DNA from: Alcaligenaceae bacterium SAGV5
Lineage (GTDB): Bacteria; Pseudomonadota; Gammaproteobacteria; Burkholderiales; Burkholderiaceae_B
Direction: 5' to 3'
Assembly: GCA_009360345.1 (NCBI GenBank)
Contig: SPDP01000006.1
Span: 186,001 to 250,000, forward strand
DNA: 64,000 bases
In this document: positions 17,598-25,047 of the stretch, one piece after another
Layout of the letters: each line of letters opens with the position of its first letter
Position numbering within the stretch: the first letter of the stretch is position 1
Program-made: the position numbers and the translations under genes
Notes under the pieces: generated by a model
The model's database searches: none
The model's input: the letters and a program-made list of their open reading frames with translations, nothing else
Told to the model about the DNA's origin: nothing

Positions 17598-18019
17598 GCC
17601 TGTCCCGGCTGCTGGCTGACGCCGCCTCCGCGCTCGCTCTCGATGCGCGCCTCAGCGATCAGGTCGTCCGCTATGCCATCACGTTCGCCGCCGCCCGCCA
17701 GGTGTGCTCGGTACCATTGGACGATCAGCATGGACAGGCTGTCCTCGGCTGACGTGAATATCGCCAGATCTACACCGCTGGCCTCGCAGATGCGGGCGAT
17801 GGGGGCATGATCGAACGAGACGCCACCGTCCGCGTCACGCGCCAGGCGCAGGTCGGCAAATTTCAGGTCGGCGGGTATCTGGACCAGAATCGGCCTCGTG
17901 GCCGCCTCGATCTGCTGGACCAGCCAGTCACCGAGGCGCATGCCGGCGGAACGGCTCTGGCGGACCCAGCGGCCCTTCAGTTCCGCCGGGACCCGTAGAT
18001 GAATGAGTGCGTCCGACAT
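17594..18019 (-). CDS. Phage protein of unknown function, RHH-like N-terminus
   Basis: A 141-residue protein starting MSDALIHLRVPAELKGRWVR and continuing SRSAGMRLGDWLVQQIEA. The beta-strand plus two-helix pattern resembles a ribbon-helix-helix DNA-binding fold, which would suit an excisionase or regulator next to int. The remaining 90 residues resemble nothing I know. ATG 18019 is chosen as start; its first base overlaps the stop of the preceding gene, and its own stop overlaps the int start. Confidence 0.65.
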   Translation of the reverse strand: MSDALIHLRVPAELKGRWVRQSRSAGMRLGDWLVQQIEAATRPILVQIPADLKFADLRLARDADGGVSFDHAPIARICEASGVDLAIFTSAEDSLSMLIVQWYRAHLAGGGERDGIADDLIAEARIESERGGGVSQQPGQA

Positions 18020-18300
18020 TACCAAGCGCGCCGCTGTTGTGCCTGCTCGGTGCGACGCATCCGGCGATACTCACGGCGAATCAATTCAGGCAAAGCAGCG
18101 CGGCTGCCGCACGAGAGCGTATTGCCGAGGCGGGCGAGTCCTTCGCAGACCTGGGGATAGCGCCCGTCGTTGTCCATTTCACGGACGTATCCGCCATTGG
18201 CGTCGCAAACGAATGTGCGCGTAACGCGCTCGCCTAGAAAACCATCATCGTAGGCAATAGTGACGGCGCCAGAGGTGCCCACAGTGAGTGAGGTGCGCAT
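18019..18300 (-). CDS. Small phage protein of unknown function
   Basis: A 93-residue protein. The first half looks like a small beta-sheet unit (MRTSLTVGTSGAVTIAYDDG, then VTRTFVCDANGGYVREMDND); the second half is helical and basic (LPELIRREYRRMRRTEQAQQ). The ATG at 18300 has AGGAG eight bases upstream. It lies in the leftward early operon and abuts the next gene. No function can be named. Confidence 0.6.
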   Translation of the reverse strand: MRTSLTVGTSGAVTIAYDDGFLGERVTRTFVCDANGGYVREMDNDGRYPQVCEGLARLGNTLSCGSRAALPELIRREYRRMRRTEQAQQRRAW

Positions 18301-18393
18301 GATGTTGCTCCTATCAGGAATCCCGGAACCGCCGGGGCGGGGGCTGTGATCAACCCATGGCCACATAGTATTCCGTTACGATGTAACGATCAA

Positions 18394-18591
18394 CTAGCCA
18401 GGCAAACTATTTTGTAACACCCGGAGGATGACTGCGCGAGCGCTCTCGCCAGTGCGTTCTGTCTCTGCGAGCAGGCGGGCATTGATGTCCGGCGGGAGGG
18501 CGATCGTCAGTTGCCGGCCGCCGCCCTCAACCAGACGTTTGCGGGAGGTGGCCTGGCGCTGGGCCAGCGTGGAGTCTCGTTTCGTGTTCAT
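18394..18591 (-). CDS. Small ribbon-helix-helix (Arc-like) DNA-binding protein
   Basis: A 65-residue protein with a basic N-terminus (MNTKRDSTLAQRQATSRKRL) followed by QLTIALPPDINARLLAETER and SARAVILRVLQNSL. This is the strand-helix-helix layout of Arc/MetJ-type regulators, with alternating residues in QLTIAL that would contact DNA. It belongs to the leftward early operon, 15 bases after the HTH gene. It probably regulates phage or operon genes; the target is unknown. Confidence 0.7.
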   Translation of the reverse strand: MNTKRDSTLAQRQATSRKRLVEGGGRQLTIALPPDINARLLAETERTGESARAVILRVLQNSLPG

Positions 18592-18606
18592 GCGCTGTCT
18601 TGCGGT

Positions 18607-18870
18607 CTAGTCATCAAGCTGATCGAGCGAAATCCCGAGCGCCTGGGCAATCCGCTCGCGGGCCGCCTTGTGCGGCCGGGCATCGGGGCCTTCCATGTTC
18701 GCGTAGGTTGTTTGCCGTACCTCAAGACGCGTGGCCATTTCCGCCTGGGTGATCTCAAGGTACTCCCGCCACGCCTGGATCAGGCTCCATCCGTTCTTGG
18801 CCTGAAGGCTGATCACGTCATGGGGCACGGCTTCCCCCTCAGGGATGCGCATCGCATGGCGACGCTTCAT
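18607..18870 (-). CDS. XRE-family helix-turn-helix regulator
   Basis: An 87-residue protein with a compact HTH (EYLEITQAEMATRLEVRQTT, then YANMEGPDARPHKAARERIA) and an N-terminal RIPEGEAVPHDVISLQAKNG extension. That extension is typical of antitoxin-like XRE proteins with a toxin partner just upstream, but no toxin-like gene is seen there. A later ATG at 18852 is an alternative start. The region just upstream holds a 57-base inverted repeat that may be its operator or an RNA hairpin. Confidence 0.75.
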   Translation of the reverse strand: MKRRHAMRIPEGEAVPHDVISLQAKNGWSLIQAWREYLEITQAEMATRLEVRQTTYANMEGPDARPHKAARERIAQALGISLDQLDD

Positions 18871-18908
18871 CGAACGGTGCTCATGGGGTTCTCTGGCTCA
18901 TTGGTTGA

Positions 18909-18965
18909 CTTGATGCAATCGTGCCAGTGTGACAGGCCACTGTCACCTGGCACAATTGCATCAAG
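18909..18965. promoter_or_regulatory. Long imperfect inverted repeat upstream of the XRE gene
   Basis: Arms of about 26 bases (CTTGATGCAATCGTGCCAG... and its complement ...CTGGCACAATTGCATCAAG) surround a GCCA centre, with one mismatch and one single-base indel. It covers the space between the end of the 80-residue gene and the XRE start. It could be a double operator, or an RNA hairpin separating the two genes. There is no T-run, so a simple terminator is unlikely. Confidence 0.7.
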
Positions 18966-19203
18966 TATTAGGGCTAGGTGACATGGGTTCCGCCTCGGCC
19001 CTCGTCGCCGTCCAGAAATGGTGACCGTGCTTGTGATGCCGGGCCTGCTTGCGCTCGTAAAAAATCCGGACCGTGCCGGCGGGGCCAGCGTCGATTGCGG
19101 CGCTCGGACTGAGGTCCTGGGCAGTCGCCGGATTGGGGAGAGTCTGGGCCGCGTGGGCGACGTACTCCCCAGAGACTTGGGACAGGATGCCATTGTCGTC
19201 CAT
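18961..19203 (-). CDS. Small phage protein of unknown function
   Basis: An 80-residue protein starting MDDNGILSQVSGEYVAHAAQ, with a middle TVRIFYERKQARHHKHGHHF rich in His and basic residues. No known domain is seen. The ATG at 19203 overlaps the stop of the preceding gene as TAATG, which supports translation by coupling. The stop lies within the inverted repeat at 18909-18965. It is part of the LexA-box operon. Confidence 0.55.
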   Translation of the reverse strand: MDDNGILSQVSGEYVAHAAQTLPNPATAQDLSPSAAIDAGPAGTVRIFYERKQARHHKHGHHFWTATRAEAEPMSPSPNT

Positions 19204-19478
19204 TACCGGGGCCCCTGCGGGATCTTGCGGGCGTAGAACTCCGCCTGTTCATGAACCGCAGGTTCGGTGGCGAGTTCAATGCCCACCGCCTTGTAGGCGC
19301 TGGCGGCGCCCCCAGCCAGGGGCGCATTCGCTAGCATCTGGTGCATGTGATTGAATCGCAGCACGAGCCGGCGGAGGCGGGCGATCTCCCATAGGGCCTC
19401 GCGCAGGAGGGCGTCATCAGGGGCGCAGGCTTCCATCTCTTTCAGCCTGGTGCGGGAGAGGGGGGGGCGGTACTCCAT
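19203..19478 (-). CDS. Small phage protein, first gene of the LexA-box operon
   Basis: A 91-residue helical protein (MEYRPPLSRTRLKEMEACAP, then EALWEIARLRRLVLRFNHMH). No known domain is recognised. The ATG at 19478 is chosen because it lies 17 bases inside a perfect LexA box, which would place transcription start close by; an upstream start at 19559 would run through the box. It is the first gene of the leftward operon that ends in int. Confidence 0.55.
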   Translation of the reverse strand: MEYRPPLSRTRLKEMEACAPDDALLREALWEIARLRRLVLRFNHMHQMLANAPLAGGAASAYKAVGIELATEPAVHEQAEFYARKIPQGPR

Positions 19479-19494
19479 GGCATCGGAATGGATA

Positions 19495-19510
19495 CTGTAT
19501 GGATGTACAG
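19495..19510. promoter_or_regulatory. LexA (SOS) box
   Basis: CTGTATGGATGTACAG fits the proteobacterial LexA consensus CTGT-N8-ACAG exactly, and the surrounding TA...TA extends the symmetry as in recA-type boxes. It sits immediately before the leftward phage operon, so induction by DNA damage is expected. Confidence 0.8.
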
Positions 19511-19704
19511 TATAAACACAGCTGAGGGCCGCATCTGTGGCCCAAACAACCCGATTCAAGGGGGAGGATGCTGGCCGCGCTGGTCGTGAGATAATGGAAT
19601 CCGCTTCTGATGTCGCCGTATCACAACAGGAGGCATCATTCCTAAGCGATTGCGGGTTTTGAATCGGTTTTCTTGTAATGCGTTGAATTTAAACGTGTTT
19701 ATCC

Positions 19705-19750
19705 GATTGCAAATCCGTGTAGGTCGGTTCGACTCCGGCACGCGCCTCCA
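19705..19750 (+). tRNA. 3' fragment of tRNA-Cys(GCA), proposed attR
   Basis: The sequence from GATTGCAAATCCG (anticodon loop with GCA) through the T-arm (GTCGG-TTCGACT-CCGGC) to acceptor strand ACGCGCC, T and CCA reads as the 3' half of tRNA-Cys. The 5' acceptor GGCGCGT, the D-arm and the 5' anticodon stem are absent upstream. This is what remains when a phage integrates in a tRNA 3' end and rebuilds the full gene at the other boundary. The host terminator follows directly. It cannot make a functional tRNA. Confidence 0.8.
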
Positions 19751-19760
19751 GGTTCATCAG

Positions 19761-19797
19761 AAAATCGCCGCTCCCGAAAGGGGCGGCGATTTTTTTG
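19761..19797 (+). terminator. Rho-independent terminator (original tRNA-Cys terminator)
   Basis: A 14-bp stem, AAAATCGCCGCTCC pairing with GGGGCGGCGATTTT with one G-T pair, loop CGAAA, followed by more T residues. It lies ten bases after the CCA of the tRNA fragment. Confidence 0.9.
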
Positions 19798-19845
19798 CAG
19801 TGCTCGCAACGGGTCTGTTCGATAAATTGTGCGGCCAGGTTTTGT

Positions 19846-19873
19846 AAATAATAACGTTTATCATTATTATTTG
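19846..19873. promoter_or_regulatory. Fur-type iron box before the TonB receptor
   Basis: AATAATAACGTTTATCATTATT is a near-palindromic AT-rich run resembling overlapping GATAAT hexamers of the Fur consensus, placed about 40 bases before the receptor start. The position before a siderophore-receptor gene supports iron repression. Confidence 0.6.
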
Positions 19874-19911
19874 CATACTTCATATCCTGTCTTCATCGTC
19901 CGAGAGCCACG

Positions 19912-22071
19912 TTGCACACCTCCGCCCACCAAGATCACCGCGTCGATCACGCCCACCCGGCAAGCCCGGTCCGTTCCGTCCTCGCCCTCGCGCTATTCCT
20001 GGCCTTCGCAGCCCGGGCCGCCGCCGCCGAACAGGACGAGAAACCCGAGGCCACTCGGCAGCTCCCCGCCATCTCGGTCACCGCGACCAGCGAGTCCGCC
20101 ACGCTCCATGACCTCGAAGCCCCGGTCAATGCCGGTGCGCTGGGCAACCTGACCCAGCTCGAGACGCCGTTCTCGACCACCGTGGTCACTCGCGGCGACC
20201 TGGATGACCGGCCCATCGTCAAGCTGGGGGACCTGTTCGCCACCGATGCGTCGGTGTCCGACAACAGCGGCGCCCACGGCGCATGGGCCAGCTACCTGAC
20301 GGTGCGCGGACTGCAACTGGACTGGCAGAATGCCTTCCGCATCGATGGCAAGCCTTTCCTGAGCTACGCCACGACCCCGCCCTACGAGCACTTCGAGCAG
20401 GTCGAACTGCTCAAGGGCGCTTCGGGTTTCATGTACGGTTTCGGGTCGCCGGGCGGCGTCGTCAACTACGTGACGAAGCGGCCGACGGCCCAGCCGGTGC
20501 GCAGCGTGAGCCTGGGGTTCTCGTCCGGCAACATCTGGCGCCAGCATGTGGACCTGGGTGGCAGGGCGGGCGAGGACGATCGTTTCGGCTATCGGCTGAA
20601 CGCGACGCATGAAGAGGGCGACCTCTACAACGACGGTTCACTGAAGCGCAATGCCGTGTCGCTGGCGCTGGACCTGAAGCTGACCGATCGCCTGACCTGG
20701 GATTTCCAGTCTCTTTACCAGAACAAGAAAGTCGTCGGGCAGGAACCGACCATCAATACGTCGAAGATGGCGGGGACGGTGCTGCCGCGGCCCCTGCGCG
20801 ACAACGACCGCACGCTGGTCGGGAACGGCACCTTCGTGAACAACGAGTTCCAGTTCCATTCGACCGGGCTGACGTATCGGTTGGCGCCCGACTGGAAGCT
20901 CAGTACGACGTACAGCCATAGTTCGACCCGGACCCGCCGCAGCGAGTCGGTGCTGTTCCTGACCGACGGCGGCGGCAATTACGAAGACTACCGGTCGGAC
21001 TATGCGGAGCGTTACGCCTATGACCAGTGGCAGGCCATGGTGCAGGGCAGTTTCGCGACGGGCGCGCTGGAGCACCAGGTGGTGCTGGGCACGTCCTGGC
21101 AGCAGCAGAAGAACGACTACAGCCTGAACAGCGTGTACCAGCTGATGGGAACGGGTTCGCTCGGGTCGCAGAACGGCATTTCCTATTATCCGCAGGGGGG
21201 GCTCGATCTGTACCGGGCGGGGGAGATCACCCAGAAGGCGCTGTTCGCCAGCGATACCGTCAAGCTGTCGGATCGTTGGTCGGTGTTGGCCGGTGTGCGC
21301 TACACCAAGTTCAGTCAGGAGGGCTATACCCCCGCGGGTGCCACGTCCGCGCGCTACGACAAGGGCAGCGTGACGCCCACGCTGGCGGTGATGTTCAAGC
21401 CCGATGCGCGGACCATGGCGTATGCGAGCTACGTCGAATCCCTGGAGCAAGGGGCGACGGTGGGCAATGTCTACGAGAATCGCGGGCAGACGCTGGGGCC
21501 GCTCACGAGCAAGCAGTACGAAGTCGGGATCAAGACCGAACGCCAAGGCTGGGCCGCTACCGCGGCCTTGTTCCGCATCGAGCGCGGCGCCGAGTATGCC
21601 AATGCCGGCAACGTGCTGGTGCAGGACGGCCTGTCGGTCTACCAGGGCCTGGAATTGGGTGCCTCGACAAGGGCCGGGGCCTGGACGGTGGGCGGCAACC
21701 TGATGCTGCTGGATACCGCATATCGCAAGGGCTCGGACTATGACGGCAAGCGCGTCGCCGGCGCGCCGCGCCTGGTCGCCGCCGGACAGGTGGTCTACCA
21801 CGTGCCGCAGGTGCAGGGGCTCAAGCTGCGGGCCGATTTCAAGTACACCGGCAGCACGATGCTGCGTCCGGCCAACGACGTGAAGACCTCGGGCTATACG
21901 GTCGTGAATGTGGGCGCCAGCTATGAAACCCGCCTGGGGGGCTATGACACGATCTTCCGCGCGGCCATCACCAACCTGGCCGACAAGCGCTATTGGGAAT
22001 TCCAGTATGCGGACTATGTGAAGCCGGGTTATCCGCGCGCGCTGACCCTGGGAATGACGCTGACGTTCTGA
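19912..22071 (+). CDS. TonB-dependent siderophore receptor
   Basis: A 719-residue outer-membrane receptor. A signal peptide (about residues 20-40, LALALFLAFAARAAAA) is followed by a TonB-box-like LPAISVTAT, then the plug domain with YLTVRGLQLDWQNAFRIDGK and VELLKGASGFMYGFGSPGGV and VNYVTKRPTA. A beta-barrel ends in aromatic LTLGMTLTF, as expected for BamA recognition. Size and plug motifs fit hydroxamate-type receptors (FoxA/FhuE/FpvA class); the actual siderophore is not predictable. The start is a TTG at 19912 after GAGAG, the only fitting start before the signal peptide. Upstream Fur-like sequence suggests iron control. Confidence 0.9.
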   Translation: MHTSAHQDHRVDHAHPASPVRSVLALALFLAFAARAAAAEQDEKPEATRQLPAISVTATSESATLHDLEAPVNAGALGNLTQLETPFSTTVVTRGDLDDRPIVKLGDLFATDASVSDNSGAHGAWASYLTVRGLQLDWQNAFRIDGKPFLSYATTPPYEHFEQVELLKGASGFMYGFGSPGGVVNYVTKRPTAQPVRSVSLGFSSGNIWRQHVDLGGRAGEDDRFGYRLNATHEEGDLYNDGSLKRNAVSLALDLKLTDRLTWDFQSLYQNKKVVGQEPTINTSKMAGTVLPRPLRDNDRTLVGNGTFVNNEFQFHSTGLTYRLAPDWKLSTTYSHSSTRTRRSESVLFLTDGGGNYEDYRSDYAERYAYDQWQAMVQGSFATGALEHQVVLGTSWQQQKNDYSLNSVYQLMGTGSLGSQNGISYYPQGGLDLYRAGEITQKALFASDTVKLSDRWSVLAGVRYTKFSQEGYTPAGATSARYDKGSVTPTLAVMFKPDARTMAYASYVESLEQGATVGNVYENRGQTLGPLTSKQYEVGIKTERQGWAATAALFRIERGAEYANAGNVLVQDGLSVYQGLELGASTRAGAWTVGGNLMLLDTAYRKGSDYDGKRVAGAPRLVAAGQVVYHVPQVQGLKLRADFKYTGSTMLRPANDVKTSGYTVVNVGASYETRLGGYDTIFRAAITNLADKRYWEFQYADYVKPGYPRALTLGMTLTF

Positions 22072-22249
22072 GCCTGATCCTTATGTGTTTTTTGTCGAAG
22101 AGGCGGAAGGTTTAATAAGGAAATAGAATATACATAGGAAAAACGCATCGTTCCTGGTGCAGGGCGTTTGCCCCATACTGCAAGGTTACTGTGGCGGCTG
22201 TCGTGTTCCGCGCCATGTCGGGCGGGAGCCCGCCGCCGCGTCTTTTTCT

Positions 22250-23098
22250 ATGACTCCGAATTCTTCTTCTCCTTCCGCGCCACCGCTCATCCGGCTCGAA
22301 GCGGTCAGCAAGACGTTCAAGCTGCCCGACGGGCGGGTGTTCGAGGCCGTGAAGTCCGTGTCGCTGGACATGGCCGAAGGGCGCATCTTCGGCCTGATCG
22401 GCAAGAGCGGCGCCGGCAAGTCGACGCTGCTGCGCATGATCAACCTGCTGGAGCGTCCGGACGCCGGCCAGGTGCTGGTCGACGGCCGCGACCTGACCCG
22501 GCTTTCCAAGCGCGAGCTGCGCGAGACGCGGCAGGGCATAGGCATGATCTTCCAGCAGTTCAACCTGCTGCAGAATGCCAGCGTCTACGAGAACGTGGCC
22601 TTTCCGCTGAAGCTGCACGGCAACCGGAGCCGGGCCGAGATCGAAGCCCGCGTGCGGGAATGCCTGGCGGTGGTGGGGCTGACCGACAAGCTGCACAGCT
22701 ATCCCGCGCAGTTGTCCGGCGGGCAGAAGCAACGGGTGGCGATCGCGCGCGCGCTGGCGCCGCACCCCAAGGTGCTGCTGTGCGACGAGCCCACCTCGGC
22801 GCTGGACACCGAGACCACGCGCTCGGTGCTGGACACGCTGCGCGAGATCAACCAGCGGCTCGGTGTGACCATCATCATCGTCACCCACGAACTGCATGTA
22901 GTCCATGCCTTGTGCGACCACGTCGCGGTGCTCGAGAACGGCCAACTGGTCGAACGCTTCGACGTGGGCGACCAGGCCACGCCGCGCCTGAGCGCGCTGG
23001 GCCGCGAGCTGGCCCAGGAACAGGTGCGCGAAGACATCCTCAAAGAACACGCCGCCCGTATCGCCCAGGCGGCCGAACCGACTACCCGGGCCGCCTGA
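22250..23098 (+). CDS. metN: ABC transporter ATP-binding protein, MetN-like
   Basis: A 282-residue ATPase. Walker A is GKSGAGKST (about residues 51-59), the signature is LSGGQKQR, Walker B is VLLCDEPTS and the switch His is in VTHEL. It reads most like MetN of methionine importers, and the next two genes are MetI- and MetQ-like. The protein ends soon after the nucleotide-binding domain, so the C-terminal NIL/ACT-like domain that senses methionine in longer MetN proteins (about 340 residues) is absent. The permease gene starts two bases after the stop. The substrate may be methionine or a related compound. Confidence 0.85.
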   Translation: MTPNSSSPSAPPLIRLEAVSKTFKLPDGRVFEAVKSVSLDMAEGRIFGLIGKSGAGKSTLLRMINLLERPDAGQVLVDGRDLTRLSKRELRETRQGIGMIFQQFNLLQNASVYENVAFPLKLHGNRSRAEIEARVRECLAVVGLTDKLHSYPAQLSGGQKQRVAIARALAPHPKVLLCDEPTSALDTETTRSVLDTLREINQRLGVTIIIVTHELHVVHALCDHVAVLENGQLVERFDVGDQATPRLSALGRELAQEQVREDILKEHAARIAQAAEPTTRAA

Positions 23099-23100
23099 CC

Positions 23101-23763
23101 ATGTCCGACAATATCCTCGCCATTCTTCCCGAGCTCTGGATCGCCATCGGCCAGACCTTCATGATGCTGGGCATCGGCCTGGCCGCCGCGATCCTGCTGG
23201 GCGGCCCGCTGGGCGTGCTGCTGTTCCTGCTGGGGCCCGGGCAGTCGCTGGAGAACCGGCCGGCCTATCTGGTGCTGAGCTGGATCGTCAATACCGTGCG
23301 GTCCTTTCCGTTCATCATCCTGCTGGTTGCCCTCGTGCCCATCACGCGCGTGGTGGTGGGCACGTCCATCGGCCCGCTGGCGGCGTCGGTGCCGCTGTCC
23401 GTGGCCGCCATTCCGTATTTCGCGCGCCTGGTGGAGCAGAGCATCCGCGAGGTGCCGCGCGGCGTGATCGAAGCCGCGCACGCCATGGGCGCCTCCGAAT
23501 TGCAGATCGTCTGGCGCGTGCTGGTGCGGGAGGCCCGGTCCGGGCTGATCCTGGCGCTGACCGTGCTGGCGGTCAGCTTCCTGTCCTATTCGGCCATTGC
23601 CGGAGTGGTGGGCGGGGGCGGCATCGGCGACCTGGCCATCCGCTACGGCTACTACCGCTTCCAGACCGACGTCATGCTGCTGACCGTCGCGCTGCTGATC
23701 GTGCTGGTGCAGATCATCCAGTTCGGCGGCAATGCGCTGGCCCACCGGCTGGACAAACGCTGA
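23101..23763 (+). CDS. metI: ABC transporter permease, MetI-like
   Basis: A 220-residue inner-membrane protein with about five transmembrane segments (first FMMLGIGLAAAILLGGPLGV). It has the cytoplasmic EAA-type loop EAAHAMGASELQIVWRVLVR that docks onto the ATPase. This sequence is characteristic of the MetI family. It is tightly linked to the MetN-like gene (two-base gap). A hairpin separates it from the binding-protein gene downstream. Confidence 0.9.
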   Translation: MSDNILAILPELWIAIGQTFMMLGIGLAAAILLGGPLGVLLFLLGPGQSLENRPAYLVLSWIVNTVRSFPFIILLVALVPITRVVVGTSIGPLAASVPLSVAAIPYFARLVEQSIREVPRGVIEAAHAMGASELQIVWRVLVREARSGLILALTVLAVSFLSYSAIAGVVGGGGIGDLAIRYGYYRFQTDVMLLTVALLIVLVQIIQFGGNALAHRLDKR

Positions 23764-23781
23764 TCCTTTCTTTCCGTCGAA

Positions 23782-23805
23782 GGCACGGTTGGCCGTGCCG
23801 GTTTT
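23782..23805 (+). terminator. Intra-operon hairpin between MetI- and MetQ-like genes
   Basis: Stem GGCACGG/CCGTGCC with loop TTGG, followed by GGTTTT. It looks like a weak terminator or attenuator within the operon and may set the ratio of permease to binding protein. Confidence 0.6.
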
Positions 23806-23821
23806 CACTCCGGGACTCATC

Positions 23822-24631
23822 ATGACCCTACGCCGCACTTTCCTCCTCGGTACCGCCGCCGCCGTCCTGGCGCTGGGCGCCGCCGCCCAAGCCGCCGATC
23901 CCGCCAAGAAGGACCTCGTGTTCGGCGCGACCGCAGGCTACAACTACGACGTGCTCAAGCTCGGCATCGTGCCCCAGCTCGAGAAGCAGGGCTACAAGGT
24001 CAAGCTGGTCGAGTTCAACGATTATGTGCAGCCCAACCTGGCGCTGGCGCAAGGCTCGCTGGACGCCAACCTGTTCCAGCACATCGCCTACCTGAACCGG
24101 TTCAAGGCGGACCAGAAACTGGACCTGGTGGACCTGGTGCAGAGCACGACCGCGCCCATGGGCATCTATTCGAAGTCGCGCAAGAGCCTGGCCGATCTGA
24201 AGGAGGGCGACCGCTTCACGCTGCCCAACGATCCGAGCAACCTGGCGCGGGCCCTGTTGCTGCTGCAGCAGAACCGGGTGATCACGGTGAAGGCGGATGT
24301 GGATCCGCTGCGCGTCACCGAGAAGGACCTGGCCAGCAATCCCAAGAAGGTCAAGCTGCAGCCGGTCGAAGCCGCGCAACTGCCGCGCACCGTGGGCGAC
24401 GCCGAGTTCGCGGTGGTGCCGGGCAACTTCGCCATCGCCTCGGGGCTGAAGCTGACCGCCGCGGTGGCGCTGGAAACGCCGCCGGTGCAATTCCAGCAGG
24501 TCGTGGCGATCCGCCGTGCCGATCAGGGCAAGCCCTGGGCAAGGGACCTGGCCGCCGCGTTCAAATCGCCGTTTTTCAAGTCCGTGCTGGACAAGGACTT
24601 CCCGGGCTACGTGCGTCCGGCGGGGTTGTGA
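23822..24631 (+). CDS. metQ: MetQ/NlpA-family substrate-binding protein
   Basis: A 269-residue binding protein of the NlpA family. The signal sequence (MTLRRTFLLGTAAAVLALGA, then AAQAAD) ends in AXA and lacks a lipobox Cys, so it is probably soluble in the periplasm rather than a lipoprotein as in many MetQ. Family features are DLVFGATAGYNYDVLKLGIV, FNDYVQPNLALAQGSLDANL and FQHIAYL. It completes the MetNIQ-like importer encoded just upstream. Methionine is the default substrate, but NlpA proteins also bind other ligands. Confidence 0.85.
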   Translation: MTLRRTFLLGTAAAVLALGAAAQAADPAKKDLVFGATAGYNYDVLKLGIVPQLEKQGYKVKLVEFNDYVQPNLALAQGSLDANLFQHIAYLNRFKADQKLDLVDLVQSTTAPMGIYSKSRKSLADLKEGDRFTLPNDPSNLARALLLLQQNRVITVKADVDPLRVTEKDLASNPKKVKLQPVEAAQLPRTVGDAEFAVVPGNFAIASGLKLTAAVALETPPVQFQQVVAIRRADQGKPWARDLAAAFKSPFFKSVLDKDFPGYVRPAGL

Positions 24632-24743
24632 ACCGGCCGTTTTTTCACGTTTTTAGAGTACGACCTTCCGGATATGGCGATACGTGGCAGAGGCGAATAG
24701 ACTCACGTCGGGGATCTTCGCAATCATGAGGGGTTTGACAATC

Positions 24744-24911
24744 ATGGAATACCACGGCGTGGAGTATCGGCCCAGGACGGTATTTCTCAAGCGCTTGCGC
24801 GATCTGGCCCTGCTGGCCGGTTTTTCTTTCGGCTTCATGTGGCTGGTCACGAAGCTTGGGGCGCTATGCCCGACGGTGCTGGAGCATTTCGCGATCAGTT
24901 CCATCTTTTGA
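24744..24911 (+). CDS. Possible small membrane protein
   Basis: A 55-residue frame with a basic amphipathic start (VEYRPRTVFLKRLRDLALLA) and a hydrophobic stretch (LLAGFSFGFMWLVTKLGALC). An upstream in-frame start at 24684 would lengthen it. No homologue is recognised and no strong ribosome site is seen. It lies in the 416-base space between two ABC operons. It could be a real one-pass peptide or chance. Confidence 0.35.
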   Translation: MEYHGVEYRPRTVFLKRLRDLALLAGFSFGFMWLVTKLGALCPTVLEHFAISSIF

Positions 24912-25047
24912 ACCGGCCCCTGCGGGGGCGGCGGCCGGCTGTCATGATCCGGTCATCGGGCGGACATAGTATTTACACGATCCTGCGGCGCCGTGGCCGG
25001 GCTCTTGCGAGCCGGCGAACGGCGGCGTTTTCTGCTCGTGTCCACCC

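Larger units (their letters stand above)
6005..19750. mobile_element. Incomplete siphovirus-type prophage, right part, integrated at tRNA-Cys
   Basis: A continuous block of tail genes (tape measure, DUF1833-like, DUF6950-like, J-like tip protein, fibre), lysis genes (holin, GH24 endolysin, Rz/Rz1), a cargo gene, and a leftward early operon ending in a tyrosine integrase. The right boundary is a 3' tRNA-Cys fragment that fits attR. No terminase, portal, capsid, replication gene or repressor is present, and the left edge stops inside the tape-measure gene against a chromosomal Bug fragment. The prophage is therefore either deleted here or wrongly joined. Confidence 0.85.
19479..19911. other. 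Gene-free stretch holding LexA box, att site, terminator and Fur box
   Basis: No protein gene is credible here; the short frames read antisense through the tRNA fragment. It contains the LexA box (19495-19510), the tRNA-Cys 3' fragment (19705-19750), a 14-bp terminator hairpin (19761-19797) and a Fur-like site (19846-19873). A 9-base inverted pair, CCGATTCAA near 19551 and TTGAATCGG near 19659, flanks the stretch before the tRNA fragment and could be an integrase arm site; this is speculative. Confidence 0.7.

Noticed and set aside
18607..18870. Type II toxin-antitoxin pair around the XRE gene
   Set aside because: The HTH looks antitoxin-like, but the adjacent genes do not resemble HigB/RelE-type toxins, so no pair is claimed.
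6005..19750. Diversity-generating retroelement in the prophage, as in Bordetella phage BPP-1
   Set aside because: No reverse transcriptase, no template/variable repeat pair was noticed, and the tail gene order is siphovirus-like, not BPP-1-like.
19689..19883. Small minus-strand protein over the tRNA fragment
   Set aside because: Its GVEPTYTDLQS stretch is the well-known false translation of tRNA antisense; there is no ribosome site.
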